From: Caulobacter sp.
GTDB taxonomy: Bacteria; Pseudomonadota; Alphaproteobacteria; Caulobacterales; Caulobacteraceae
NCBI GenBank assembly: GCA_028291055.1
Contig: JAQGIP010000146.1
Location: forward strand, 1 to 36,158
DNA: 36,158 bases
Direction of reading: 5' to 3'
Below the pieces are notes generated by a model, which saw nothing but the letters and a program-made list of their open reading frames with translations, was not told where the DNA came from and did not search any database. The position numbers and the translations under genes are program-made. Below, piece by piece: positions 1-8,270 of the stretch; position 1 is the stretch's first letter; each line of letters begins with the position of its first letter.

Positions 1-2
1 TC

Positions 3-593
3 ATCTCCGTGATCCTCGGCGGCTTCGGCGGCGACGACAGCGCTGCGGCCGGCGGCAAGGTGGAGACGCGGCCGGTCAAGCAGGGCTCGGCCGAGGACGC
101 CGCCTTCATCATGAAGAACGCGTCCAAGATCATCATCGTGCCGGGCTATGGCATGGCGGTGGCCCAGGCCCAGCACGCCCTGCGCGAGATGGCCGACAAG
201 CTGAAGGAAGAGGGGGTCGAGGTGAAATACGCCATCCACCCCGTCGCCGGCCGCATGCCCGGCCACATGAACGTGCTGCTGGCCGAGGCCAACGTCCCCT
301 ACGACGAGGTCTTCGAGCTGGAGGACATCAACGCCGAGTTCCCCACAGCCGACGTGGCCTTCGTCATCGGCGCCAACGACGTCACCAACCCGGCCGCCAA
401 GACCGACCCGACCAGCGCCATCTACGGCATGCCCATCCTGGACGTGGAAAAGGCCGCCACCGTGCTGTTCGTCAAGCGCGGCATGGCCAGCGGCTATGCG
501 GGCGTGGAGAACGAGCTGTTCTTCCGCGACAACACCATGATGCTGTTCGCCGACGCCAAGAAGATGGTCGAGGGCATCATCAAGGCGCTGTAG
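3..593 (+). CDS. pntB: NAD(P) transhydrogenase subunit beta, C-terminal part (5' truncated by window edge)
   Basis: The reading frame is already open at the window edge, so only the last ~196 residues are seen. They match domain III of PntB, the NADP(H)-binding domain of the proton-translocating transhydrogenase, which moves hydride between NADH and NADP+ at the inner membrane. Recognisable pieces are the nucleotide-binding segment [15 protein letters not shown], the conserved [18 protein letters not shown] block, [11 protein letters not shown] and the terminal [13 protein letters not shown] plus [12 protein letters not shown]. The membrane domain II and any pntA would lie upstream, outside the window. 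No T-rich terminator is visible after the stop. The identification is firm; the start lies outside the window. Confidence 0.96.
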   Translation: MSVILGGFGGDDSAAAGGKVETRPVKQGSAEDAAFIMKNASKIIIVPGYGMAVAQAQHALREMADKLKEEGVEVKYAIHPVAGRMPGHMNVLLAEANVPYDEVFELEDINAEFPTADVAFVIGANDVTNPAAKTDPTSAIYGMPILDVEKAATVLFVKRGMASGYAGVENELFFRDNTMMLFADAKKMVEGIIKAL

Positions 594-685
594 GGCCGGG
601 CAGCCCTGGGGGAGGCCCATTGCTTCGCAGGGTAACGAAATGGATAGCGCCATCATGGCCTCCTGCCCTTTGAGGGGGAGCCGCC

Positions 686-1447
686 ATGAGCATCGTCGAA
701 AGCGCAAATAGTCCCCGCGAGCCGGTGCTGCCGCCGGGCATGGCGCGGGTTGTGGGCCTGCTGCTGGCCGTGGCGGTGGCCTTCGCCCAGATCCTCGTGC
801 TGATGAACCTGGGCCACGATCTCGACGTCCATCTGGCCGCCCAGGCGGCGGCGCGGGGGGCGCGGCTGTGGTGGAGCGACAGCCCGGGCTGGCTGGTGGT
901 CCCGGTGATCGTCACCATCATCGCACCGCTGACGGTGCTGCCCGGCGCCTTCGGCTGGCGCGCCCGCCAGTTGATGCCACCCACCGTGCGCTGGCGCTGG
1001 CGCGTGGTCCTGGCGATGGCCGCCGTCTGCCTCCTCATCGACGGAGCCATGCTGATCTTCGGGCGCACCGGCGGCTACGCAACGGCGCGCGAGGCGGTGT
1101 GGACCAGCAACGGCGCGGTCGCGGTCCGCCATCCCTGGCGCGAAGCCAAGAGCGTGGGCCTGTCCTGCTTCATGCTGGGCAAGAAGGGCCAGCAACGCAC
1201 CCCGCGCCTGGCCTATGACGTCCGCTTCGAGGGCGGGCGCACGGCCAAGATCGGCCTGGTGGTCCGCCCCGGCCAGAGCCTGGCCGCCTGGATGGCGGCG
1301 GTCTCGCCGATCGCCGCGCAGCTGGCCGCCCTGCCGCCGGCCGCGATCAACCGGGGGACCTTCGATCCGGCCTGCATGGCGGCGACGGCGATGGCCGCGG
1401 ACCAGGCGGGGCTGGCGCGGGTGCTGGCGATCCGGCCCGGCGGCTAG
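686..1447 (+). CDS. Hypothetical membrane protein, three predicted TM helices
   Basis: I do not recognise the family. The 253-aa protein shows hydrophobic segments at about residues 22-42, 70-90 and 107-125, followed by a ~125-residue soluble tail starting at GRTGGYATAREAVWTSNG. The tail has a short beta-rich stretch (RLAYDVRFEGGRTAKIGLVV) and one Cys near the end, and probably lies on one side of the inner membrane. The ATG is supported by a purine-rich ribosome site (GAGGGGGAG) about 6 nt upstream. It is a lone gene between pntB and a hydrolase. Base composition and codon use match its neighbours. Function unknown. Confidence 0.75.
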   Translation: MSIVESANSPREPVLPPGMARVVGLLLAVAVAFAQILVLMNLGHDLDVHLAAQAAARGARLWWSDSPGWLVVPVIVTIIAPLTVLPGAFGWRARQLMPPTVRWRWRVVLAMAAVCLLIDGAMLIFGRTGGYATAREAVWTSNGAVAVRHPWREAKSVGLSCFMLGKKGQQRTPRLAYDVRFEGGRTAKIGLVVRPGQSLAAWMAAVSPIAAQLAALPPAAINRGTFDPACMAATAMAADQAGLARVLAIRPGG

Positions 1448-1539
1448 ATTTGCAGAGGCCGTGAAGGCCCCAAGGAGCTTCGGCGCAGGGCGCCGATCAT
1501 CTCTGGCAAGGCCGGCAAAGCGCTGCTTTAGACTGACGC

Positions 1540-2349
1540 ATGACCGCCACCCGCCGCCTCATTCTGCGCGCCGCGCTTTGCCTCGGGGCCGGGGCGTCCG
1601 GCCTGACCGAGGCGGCCTACGCCTTCCAGCGCGACCTGCTCTACGACGCCAATCCGGCCCCGGAAGCGCCCAGCGGCGCGATCCAGGCGGTGCGGCTGAC
1701 CACCCGCGACCGCCAGCAGCTGACGGCCTGGTATCTCCCGCCCCGCGCCGGCCAACCGGTCTTCCTCTATCTGAACGGCCGCATCGGTGGCCTGGCCATC
1801 CAGCGCGGGCGCTGGCGGCGGATGGCGCGCGAGGGCGTGGGCTTCCTGGCCATCAATTATCGGGGCTATGGCGGCTCTACCGGGCGCCCCACCGAATGGG
1901 GCCTGCATCTGGACGCCCGCGCCGGCTACGCCTGGCTGGCGCGGCGCTACCCGGCCCGGCGCATCGTCATCCACGGCTATTCCCTGGGCAGCGGCGTGGC
2001 GGTGCGGCTGGCGGCCAAACGCCCCGCGCGGGCCCTGATCCTCGAGGCGCCCTTCACCGCGCTCGCCGACGTGCCGCCCCTGGCGCCGGTGGGCTGGCTG
2101 CTCAAGGACCACTATGCGTCGCGCGACTGGATCGGGCGCGTGCGCATGCCGCTGCTGGTGGCGCACGGCGACAAGGACGCCATCACCCCCTTCGAGGGCG
2201 GCCGGCGGCTGTTTGCCTTGGCCAACGAGCCCAAGACCTTCGTGCGCATCCCGGGCGGCGACCACAACACCCTGGTGCGCGACGGCCTATACGACCACGT
2301 CTGGCCCTTCCTGGGCGTGAAACCGCTCAAAACGAGCGCCATTCCCTAG
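1540..2349 (+). CDS. Alpha/beta hydrolase, Bem46/ABHD13-like, membrane-anchored or secreted
   Basis: A 269-aa serine hydrolase. The nucleophile elbow is GYSLGSG with Ser148; the acid is likely Asp213 in HGDKDAITP and the base His242 in GGDHNTL. The LNG loop near residue 79 and NYRGYGGSTGRP around residue 106 match the Bem46/ABHD12-13 type of alpha/beta hydrolase. Residues 7-27 are hydrophobic and followed by the AYAFQRDLLY segment often seen after the anchor in this group, so membrane attachment is likely. The substrate (ester or acyl lipid) cannot be read from sequence. It stands alone, 92 bases after the preceding gene. Confidence 0.88.
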   Translation: MTATRRLILRAALCLGAGASGLTEAAYAFQRDLLYDANPAPEAPSGAIQAVRLTTRDRQQLTAWYLPPRAGQPVFLYLNGRIGGLAIQRGRWRRMAREGVGFLAINYRGYGGSTGRPTEWGLHLDARAGYAWLARRYPARRIVIHGYSLGSGVAVRLAAKRPARALILEAPFTALADVPPLAPVGWLLKDHYASRDWIGRVRMPLLVAHGDKDAITPFEGGRRLFALANEPKTFVRIPGGDHNTLVRDGLYDHVWPFLGVKPLKTSAIP

Positions 2350-2516
2350 AACGCCGGTCCGCGACATAGCGCCCCGGCAGAGCTCTCTTGCCGCATTGTG
2401 ACCACCTTTGACCGCCAAATGACCGGGCCATCCGCTCCCCCCGGTCCATTGCCGGCGCCCGGCCGTCTACCTCGGCGGCCCCTTGGGTCTCTTCCGGCAC
2501 AAAGTACGAGGTTTTC

Positions 2517-3272
2517 TTGTCGTCATTCGATACGGCCGTTCGCGGCCGCTGCTTCCGTGCGCTTGCCCCGGCCCTGGCCGGCGCCGTTCTCTTTATCGGC
2601 GGCGTCGCCTCCTCGGCCGCCGTGCCCGCCAACGTCAGCCTGCCCAAACCGGCCGCCATGCACCTGCCGGCGCTGAAGGCGCCGCTCGCCGCCGCGCCGC
2701 AGCCGGCCTTCGCCTTCGCCTCGCCGCTGCCGGGCCGCGAGATCGGCTCGCCCTTCGGCCTGCGCCGCCTGCCCTGGGAGCCCACGGGCCGCCTGCATGA
2801 GGGCGTCGACATGGCCGCGCCGTCCGGGGAAGCCGTGCATGTGATCTGCGCCGGGACCGTGACGCGCACCGGCGACAGCGCCTCCTACGGCCGCTTCGTG
2901 GAAGTGAAGCACGCCGACGGCCTCGTCTCCTTCTATGCCCACCTGGGCCGGGTGGCGAAGGGCGTGAGGTCGGGCGTGCAACTGGCCGCCGGCGACAAGG
3001 TGGGCTCGGTCGGCGACACCGGCCATTCCACCGGCGCCCACCTGCATTTCGAGATGCGCAAGGACGGCAGGCCGCTGAACCCGGCCATGTTCATCAACCA
3101 GGTGTTCGCGACGCTCGCCGACCTGCCGCTGAAGGCCGCCGGCATCATTCCGCGCCATGTGCGCCTGGCCCAGGTGTCGCGCACGCCGGGCTGGACGATG
3201 GCGGCCAACACCACCGTCAGCCATCGCGGCCATCGCGGCCGGGCCCACGCCGTCCTGGCCGCCGCCGACTGA
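2517..3272 (+). CDS. Secreted M23 (LytM-type) metallopeptidase
   Basis: A 251-aa protein with an N-terminal hydrophobic export segment (about residues 15-38) and one M23 domain (about 72-195). Zinc-binding motifs are present: HEGVDMAAPSG (first His and Asp) and HLHFE near the domain end, with the central YAHLG motif. This family cleaves peptide cross-links in peptidoglycan in the periplasm, or, when inactive, activates amidases; here the metal ligands are intact, so catalysis is expected. The start is TTG, chosen because it yields the complete export signal and has GAGG five bases upstream; the next in-frame ATG would remove the signal. The last ~60 residues are basic and low in complexity. 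It is one of two M23 genes in the window. Confidence 0.9.
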   Translation: MSSFDTAVRGRCFRALAPALAGAVLFIGGVASSAAVPANVSLPKPAAMHLPALKAPLAAAPQPAFAFASPLPGREIGSPFGLRRLPWEPTGRLHEGVDMAAPSGEAVHVICAGTVTRTGDSASYGRFVEVKHADGLVSFYAHLGRVAKGVRSGVQLAAGDKVGSVGDTGHSTGAHLHFEMRKDGRPLNPAMFINQVFATLADLPLKAAGIIPRHVRLAQVSRTPGWTMAANTTVSHRGHRGRAHAVLAAAD

Positions 3273-3324
3273 TTTCACGCGCGGCGCCTTTCCAGGTCTT
3301 GGACGCGCCACATCGCGCCCCTAG

Positions 3325-4239
3325 ATGGTGGCCATGCGCAAAGCCCGCGTCCCCGCGTCAGGCAAGACTCCCGCACCCCGGGGGCGGATGGTCGACATCG
3401 GCGGCCGGCGCCTGCACGCCATCGAGGAAGCCGCCTGCGGAGCCGCCGCCCGCCGGACGCCCCATGTGATCCTGGAGGCCGGCGCCTTCGGCCTGTCCGC
3501 CGACTGGGCCGTGGTGCAGGAAAAGCTCTCCCGGGCCGGCTATGCCTCCACCGCCTATGACCGCGCGGGCCTGGGCACGTCCGACCCCGGCCCCACGCCC
3601 CGCGACAGCGACGCCATCGTCGGCGACCTGGAAGCCCTGATCGAACACGGCGGGCTGAAGGGCCCCTTCATCCTCGCGGGCCACTCCATGGCCGGGCTGC
3701 ACGTGCGCCTGTTCGCCGTGCGCCACCCGCAACAGACGGCGGGCCTGGTGCTGGTGGACGCCACCACGCCGGAGGTCGCCGCCCATCCGGTGGCCCAGAC
3801 CTTCATCAACCGCTTCGGGACCATCTCGGGCCTCGCCGCCGCCGGGGCCGGGGCGGGCCTGCTGCGCCCGCTGATGGGCACCAGCCTGGGCGACACCATC
3901 GGCCTGCCGCCCGACGCCTCGGGCGAGAAACGCCGCGCCTTCGCCTCGGCCATGCACAACCGCTGGTCCGCCGACGAGGCGCGCCAATGGCTGGCCGACA
4001 GCCGGCTGGTGGAGGAGGCAGGCCCCCTGGCGCCCGAACTGCCCGTGGCGGTGGTCACGGCGGGCCCCGTGAAGGGTCGCGAGGCATGGAAGGCCTTCCA
4101 GTCCGCGCCGGCCCACGCGGCCCATCACGGCCAGGTGGAGAACGTCCCGCGCGCCGGCCACGCCACCCTGCTGGGCCCGCGTTTCGCCGACGCCATCGTG
4201 CGCGGCGTGATCTTCGTCGATGAGGCGTCCTCGAAGTAA
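3325..4239 (+). CDS. Alpha/beta hydrolase (Abhydrolase_1/6 type)
   Basis: A 304-aa soluble alpha/beta hydrolase. Ser121 in the GHSMAGLHVRLFA elbow is the nucleophile, the YDRAGLGTSDPGP loop (about 78-90) is a typical signature, and the GHATLLGP motif close to the C-terminus supplies the His. The early EAGAFGLSADW segment forms the oxyanion-hole side. No export signal is evident, so a cytoplasmic enzyme is likely; substrate unknown. An alternative ATG lies three codons downstream (MRKAR). It follows the M23 peptidase by 52 bases in the same orientation but has no obvious functional link. Confidence 0.85.
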   Translation: MVAMRKARVPASGKTPAPRGRMVDIGGRRLHAIEEAACGAAARRTPHVILEAGAFGLSADWAVVQEKLSRAGYASTAYDRAGLGTSDPGPTPRDSDAIVGDLEALIEHGGLKGPFILAGHSMAGLHVRLFAVRHPQQTAGLVLVDATTPEVAAHPVAQTFINRFGTISGLAAAGAGAGLLRPLMGTSLGDTIGLPPDASGEKRRAFASAMHNRWSADEARQWLADSRLVEEAGPLAPELPVAVVTAGPVKGREAWKAFQSAPAHAAHHGQVENVPRAGHATLLGPRFADAIVRGVIFVDEASSK

Positions 4240-4298
4240 CTTCCCGGCGAACCTGTCGCTGCTAGAACCAGCAGGTAGGTGTTGATTCGGAGTGGTCG

Positions 4299-5252
4299 AT
4301 GGATGCGGCGCTGAGTCTGTCGGGGGTCACCAAGCGCTATGGCGACTTCACGGCCGTCAATGATCTGAGCTTCACCGCCGAGCGGGGCCGCATCCTGGGC
4401 TTCCTGGGGCCCAACGGCGCGGGCAAGACCTCGACCCTGCGCATGGTGTTGGGGCTGATGGCCCCCACGGCCGGCAAGATCCAGGTGCTGGGCGAGGATG
4501 ACGCGCGCAAGGTGCGCGCGCGCATCGGCTTCCTGCCGGAGGAGCGCGGCCTCTACAAGCGCATGACCCCGGTGGAGGCCATCGCCTTCCTGGGCAGCCT
4601 GAAGGGCCTGTCCACCGGCGAGGCGCGCAAGCGCGCGCGGCGGCTGCTGGACGAGCAGGGCCTGGGCGAGGCGGCCAACCGCCAGATCCGGGCGCTGTCG
4701 AAAGGCATGGCCCAAAAAGTCCAGCTGCTGTCGGCCATCGTGCACGAGCCCGAACTGGTCATCCTCGATGAGCCGTTCAGCGGCCTCGACCCCGTCAACC
4801 AGCAGACCCTGGAAAGCCTGATCCGCAATCTGGCCCGGCGCGGCGCCACCGTGGTCTTCTCCACCCATGTGATGCAGCACGCCGAGCGTCTGTGCGACCA
4901 CGTCGTGCTGATGGCCAACGGCCGCAAGGCCTTCGACGGCAGCGTAGCCGAGGCCCGCGCCAAGGCCCCCCGCGCCCTGGTCATCGAGGGCGCCGTGCGC
5001 GCCGAGGATGTGGCCGCCCTGCCGGGCGTCACCACCGTGACCGCCGAGCCGGCGGAGGCGGGCGCGCTGAGGCTCACCGCCGCCCTGGCCGACGGGGCCT
5101 CGGGACAGGAGGCGCTGAAGGCGGCCTTCCTCAAGGGCCTCGACATCGTGCGCTTCGAACTGAAGGAGCCGACCCTGCACGACGCCTTCATCGTGCTGAC
5201 CGGCGGCGAGTCCTCGGACATTCAAGCCAGCGCCTCGGGAGCGGCCCAATGA
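4299..5252 (+). CDS. ABC transporter ATP-binding protein, NatA-like (ABC-2 type exporter)
   Basis: A 317-aa ATPase with Walker A GPNGAGKTS (residues 37-45), a divergent ABC signature LSKGMAQKVQL, Walker B LVILDEP followed by FSGLDPVNQQTL, and the switch His in FSTHVM. The RIGFLPEERGLYKRM segment is characteristic of NatA/DrrA-type ATPases. A ~90-residue C-terminal extension after the ATPase core is normal for the group. It overlaps the next gene by 4 bases (ATGA), so the two are translationally coupled and form one exporter. The cargo is not evident from sequence; NatAB homologues are linked to sodium extrusion, others to lipid or drug export. Confidence 0.93.
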   Translation: MDAALSLSGVTKRYGDFTAVNDLSFTAERGRILGFLGPNGAGKTSTLRMVLGLMAPTAGKIQVLGEDDARKVRARIGFLPEERGLYKRMTPVEAIAFLGSLKGLSTGEARKRARRLLDEQGLGEAANRQIRALSKGMAQKVQLLSAIVHEPELVILDEPFSGLDPVNQQTLESLIRNLARRGATVVFSTHVMQHAERLCDHVVLMANGRKAFDGSVAEARAKAPRALVIEGAVRAEDVAALPGVTTVTAEPAEAGALRLTAALADGASGQEALKAAFLKGLDIVRFELKEPTLHDAFIVLTGGESSDIQASASGAAQ

Positions 5253-6547
5253 TCCGCCTGCTGCGCATCGCGCGCCGGGAATACCTGGCCTATGTGAAGA
5301 CCTTCGGCTTCTGGCTCTCCATGGCCATGGTGCCCATCTCCATCGCCCTGTTCGGCGTGGGCCCCACCCTGATCGCCAAGAACACCCCGCCGCCCCTGAT
5401 CGCGGTCATCGACCTCACCGGCCAGGGCTACGGCCCGGCGGTGGAAAAGGCCTTCGACAAGCCGCCGGCGGTGCAGGGCGAATGGAAGCCCACGGGCATC
5501 GTTGCGCCTTCACCCGTACCCGCCGAGGGCGCGTCGGCCGCCATCGGCCAGAAGCTCAAACCCTGGCTGCTCGGCGAGCGCACCCTGCCGGGCGGCGGCA
5601 AGCTGGGCGTGGCGGCCGTCATCCACCCCGCCGCCGGCGGCCAGGTCAGCGTCGACTTCTGGAGCTCCAACCTCTCGCAGCTGTCGGCCAAGAAGACCGT
5701 CAACGACGCCGTCGACGAGCGCTTCCAGCGGCTGAAGCTGAAGGCCGCCGGCCTCGACGACAAGGCCATCGCCTCCCTGGATGAGGGCGCGCCCGACATG
5801 ACCGACTTCTCCCCGAAGTCGGAAGCCGAGGGCAAGACCTCCCTGCGTGACCGCCTGCCGGGCATCGTCGGTTTTGCGCTGGCCATGCTGCTGTGGATGC
5901 TGATCTTCACCGGCGCCGGGCTGCTGCTCAACAGCGTCATCGAGGAGAAGTCCAGCCGCATCCTGGAGGTGCTGCTGTCCTCGGCCAGCGTGCCGGAGAT
6001 CATGTTCGGCAAGATATTGGGCATCGCCGGGATAGCCCTGACGGTGCTGGCCGTATGGATCGGGCTGGCCGGCGCGGGCCTGGCCTGGAAACAGCCCCAG
6101 CTGGCCGCCGACATCGCCTCGGTGATCATGAGCAAGGGGCTGGTCTTCTATTTCGCCTTCTACCTGGTCGGCGGCTACATGATGTACGCATCGATCTTCA
6201 CCGCCGTGGGCGCCTTCTGCGAGACCACGCGGGAAGCCCAGACCCTGCTCGGCCCCATCATGATGCTGCTGGCCGTGCCCATCGTCTTCATGACCCAGGC
6301 CATCACCAACCCCGACGCGCCCATCCTGGAAATCCTGTCGTGGGTGCCGCTGTTCACACCCTTCCTGATGACGGCGCGGGCCGCCGTGGAGCCGCCGCTG
6401 TGGGAGGTGGCCGGCACCGGGGCGCTGATGATGGCGACCGTGGCCCTGGTCGTGTGGGTCGCCGGCCGGGCGTTCCGGGCCGGGGCGCTATCGACCGGCA
6501 AGGTGGACTTGAAGGGCCTGGTGCAGAAGCTGCGCCGGGCGGATTAG
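5249..6547 (+). CDS. ABC-2 transporter permease, NatB-like
   Basis: A 432-aa inner-membrane partner of the upstream ATPase. One TM helix near residues 22-42 is followed by a ~165-residue extracytoplasmic domain and then five or six helices from about residue 205 to 415. The motif EEKSSRILEVLLSS after the second helix is a hallmark of ABC-2 permeases of the NatB/YhaP type. The ATG lies inside the stop of the ATPase gene (ATGA overlap), which fixes the start; the frame stays open upstream but that part is antiparallel shadow of the ATPase gene. The pair forms a complete two-component exporter with no further gene in the operon. Confidence 0.92.
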   Translation: MIRLLRIARREYLAYVKTFGFWLSMAMVPISIALFGVGPTLIAKNTPPPLIAVIDLTGQGYGPAVEKAFDKPPAVQGEWKPTGIVAPSPVPAEGASAAIGQKLKPWLLGERTLPGGGKLGVAAVIHPAAGGQVSVDFWSSNLSQLSAKKTVNDAVDERFQRLKLKAAGLDDKAIASLDEGAPDMTDFSPKSEAEGKTSLRDRLPGIVGFALAMLLWMLIFTGAGLLLNSVIEEKSSRILEVLLSSASVPEIMFGKILGIAGIALTVLAVWIGLAGAGLAWKQPQLAADIASVIMSKGLVFYFAFYLVGGYMMYASIFTAVGAFCETTREAQTLLGPIMMLLAVPIVFMTQAITNPDAPILEILSWVPLFTPFLMTARAAVEPPLWEVAGTGALMMATVALVVWVAGRAFRAGALSTGKVDLKGLVQKLRRAD

Positions 6548-6574
6548 CGGGGGTCAGGGAGGCGATAGCGCGGT

Positions 6575-6786
6575 CCTCCCCAGGGCTGCATGCAGCAGCC
6601 CGGCTGGGGAGGTGGTCCGAAGGACCGGAGGGGTTTACCGAGTCTAAGGTTGGGCGTGTTCTGGCGCCTGGCTTGGTGACGTCGTCGGCCCCAGCGCCAG
6701 AACGAGAATAATCGGACGCTCGGTAAACCCCTCCGCGCCTTCGGCGCACCTCCCCAGCCGGCTCGCTGCAGGCTCGCCTGGGGAGG
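6575..6786. repeat. Large intergenic palindromic element (family A, copy 1)
   Basis: A ~212-bp inverted repeat between two convergent genes. The left half runs CCTCCCCAGG, CCGGCTGGGGAGGTG, a TCCGAAGGA hairpin and GAGGGGTTTACCGAG; the right half repeats these in reverse (CTCGGTAAACCCCTC, CCTTCGG, CACCTCCCCAGCCGG, CCTGGGGAGG). The centre has its own palindrome, GTTCTGGCGC paired with GCGCCAGAAC. A related copy with a different terminal stem lies at 35892-36042. No ORF in it looks coding. It may also stop transcription from both sides, although it lacks a T-run. Confidence 0.8.
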
Positions 6787-6798
6787 ACGCGGGCGCCG

Positions 6799-7521
6799 CT
6801 AGTAGGTGATGCTCGGATACCAGTCCACGCCGCGCCCGCCCGGCGTCAGGTCCAGGACGTTCCACAGCACCATCAGGTCCGGCTCAGTGGTCGGGTCCTT
6901 GCCCGGATCGGCGGACTCAAAGCCCAGTTCCGCGCCCCAGAAGTGGCGGATGATCCCGTCCTTGCGCGTGAAGACGTTGTAGGCGGCGGTGTCGGTCCCG
7001 TCGTCCATGACGGCGTGATAGTCCTTGCTGAAGGCGCCGTTGACGTCGGCGTACATCGGCAGGTTCTTCCAGCCGCGCTCGACCTTGAAGGCCACCTGCC
7101 GCTCGATCGGCGACAGCCCCACCACGGCGAGCGCGATACGCTGGCGGATGTGGTCGGCGTTGCCGTTCAGGGCGCTCAGCAGCGCCGTGCACATCGGGCA
7201 GGGCCGCGCGCGCTTGGGCCCATACATCCAGTTGTAGACGAACAGGGTGTCCTTATCCCCGAACAGCGCCTCGAAGCCGACGGGGTTGGCGCCCTGTACG
7301 CTGCTGGCCTCGCCCAGGAACTGGTAGTCGCCCTCCACCTCCCCGCCCGGCGGCAGGGCCCGGCGCTGGGCGGCGACGCGGGCGATGTGGCGGTTGAGCT
7401 CGATCTCCTCGACCAGCAGGGCCTCACGCGCGCGGCGGTACTCCGCGCTCTCATGCGGCTGGCGGGCGCGGTTGTTGTGGGCGATGGCGGCGGCGGGCAA
7501 CAGGGCGGAACCGTCGGGCAT
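6799..7521 (-). CDS. DUF899 thioredoxin-like protein
   Basis: A 240-aa cytoplasmic protein of the DUF899 family, which has a thioredoxin-like fold. The CPMC motif (Cys108, Cys111) sits in the expected place after the conserved DTLFVYNWMYGP strand; later blocks RHFWGAELGF and DLMVLWNVLDLTPGGRG are typical of the family. A redox role is inferred from fold and motif; the substrate is unknown. The ATG is preferred over an upstream in-frame start because of GGGAG eight bases before it, and because the extra 38 residues are low-complexity and overlap a repeat. The gene stands alone. Confidence 0.88.
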   Translation of the reverse strand: MPDGSALLPAAAIAHNNRARQPHESAEYRRAREALLVEEIELNRHIARVAAQRRALPPGGEVEGDYQFLGEASSVQGANPVGFEALFGDKDTLFVYNWMYGPKRARPCPMCTALLSALNGNADHIRQRIALAVVGLSPIERQVAFKVERGWKNLPMYADVNGAFSKDYHAVMDDGTDTAAYNVFTRKDGIIRHFWGAELGFESADPGKDPTTEPDLMVLWNVLDLTPGGRGVDWYPSITY

Positions 7522-7629
7522 GACTTGGTCTCCCAGTTCAAACCCGATCAACTGACGAGGAGGGGCTCGCGGTTCCCGAGCGCTCCCCCGACGACCGGAA
7601 GCGCGATGCGCGCCATCCCCACCCCTTTT

Positions 7630-7754
7630 CGTCATCGTCGGACTTGTTCCGACGACCCATGAACACCGCCGGTCGGTGAATAACGCGCCGATGCTCAGCG
7701 GCCACTCTCACCTGCACGTGTCCATGGATCCTCGGGACAAGCCCGAGGATGACG
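7630..7754. repeat. Inverted pair of alphaproteobacterial REP-like palindromes
   Basis: Two ~37-bp copies of the same unit lie head to head at 7630-7666 and 7718-7754. Each contains a hairpin around an ACTTGTTC or GCTTGTCC core flanked by CGTCATC and CCATG. Read on the minus strand the second copy gives the peptide VILGLVPRIHG, a well-known spurious translation of a widespread alphaproteobacterial intergenic repeat. The 51 bases between the copies show nothing else. This explains the gap between the DUF899 gene and the rpsU terminator. Confidence 0.8.
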
Positions 7755-7776
7755 GAAGGGGGGAGGGGAGGACGCA

Positions 7777-7808
7777 AACAAAAAGGCCGCCCCGAGGGAC
7801 GGCCTTTT
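7777..7808 (-). terminator. Intrinsic terminator of rpsU
   Basis: On the minus strand, 23 bases after the rpsU stop, GGCCGTCC pairs with GGGCGGCC around a CTCG loop and is followed by TTTTTGTTTG. The A-rich 5' side (AAAAGG) also pairs with the T-run. Confidence 0.85.
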
Positions 7809-7830
7809 CGAATTCCGGTGTCGAAGAAGT

Positions 7831-8073
7831 CTATGCGCCGCGGGGCGCGGGTTTCTTCGGGGCCGCGATCAGGCCTTCGCGCTGCATGCGCTTGCGGGCC
7901 AGCTTGCGGGCGCGACGGACAGCTTCGGCCTTTTGACGGGCGCGCTTTTCCGAGGGCTTTTCATAATGCACGTGCCGCTTCATTTCGCGGAACGAGCCTT
8001 CGCGTTGCATCTTCTTCTTCAGGGCTTTGAGCGCCTGATCGACGTTGTTGTCGCGGACAAAAATCTGGACCAG
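7831..8073 (-). CDS. rpsU: 30S ribosomal protein S21, apparent CTG start
   Basis: An 80-aa basic protein clearly recognisable as S21: [20 protein letters not shown], then [17 protein letters not shown] and a Lys/Arg-rich tail. S21 binds the 30S platform near the 3' end of 16S rRNA and helps initiation. The conserved N-terminus begins with VQIFV, and the codon before that Val is CTG; six codons further upstream the frame is closed by TGA, with no ATG, GTG or TTG between. A ribosome site GGAGAGAG ends five bases before the CTG. CTG is therefore the likely start; a sequencing error is the alternative. The next in-frame ATG lies at codon 22, within the conserved domain. Confidence 0.93.
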   Translation of the reverse strand: MVQIFVRDNNVDQALKALKKKMQREGSFREMKRHVHYEKPSEKRARQKAEAVRRARKLARKRMQREGLIAAPKKPAPRGA

Positions 8074-8270
8074 GGGTCTCTCTCCATCGGCTCACCCGCC
8101 ACGACCTTTTCCTTGGGAAGGAGGCGGGCGAACAAAATAATCTGGCCCGGAGAACCCAGGGGGCTTCCGAGACAAGGCGGGGCAGATAGCAGACGAGTCC
8201 GGGCTTGTCCATCGAGAGTCGCCATCGAGTTGGGCGCGACTTGCGCGTTTGGCCGCTATAGATTGCCGCC

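Noticed and set aside
1215..2369. 384-aa frame overlapping the first alpha/beta hydrolase
   Set aside because: Arg/Pro-rich out-of-frame translation; the hydrolase frame holds the catalytic triad.
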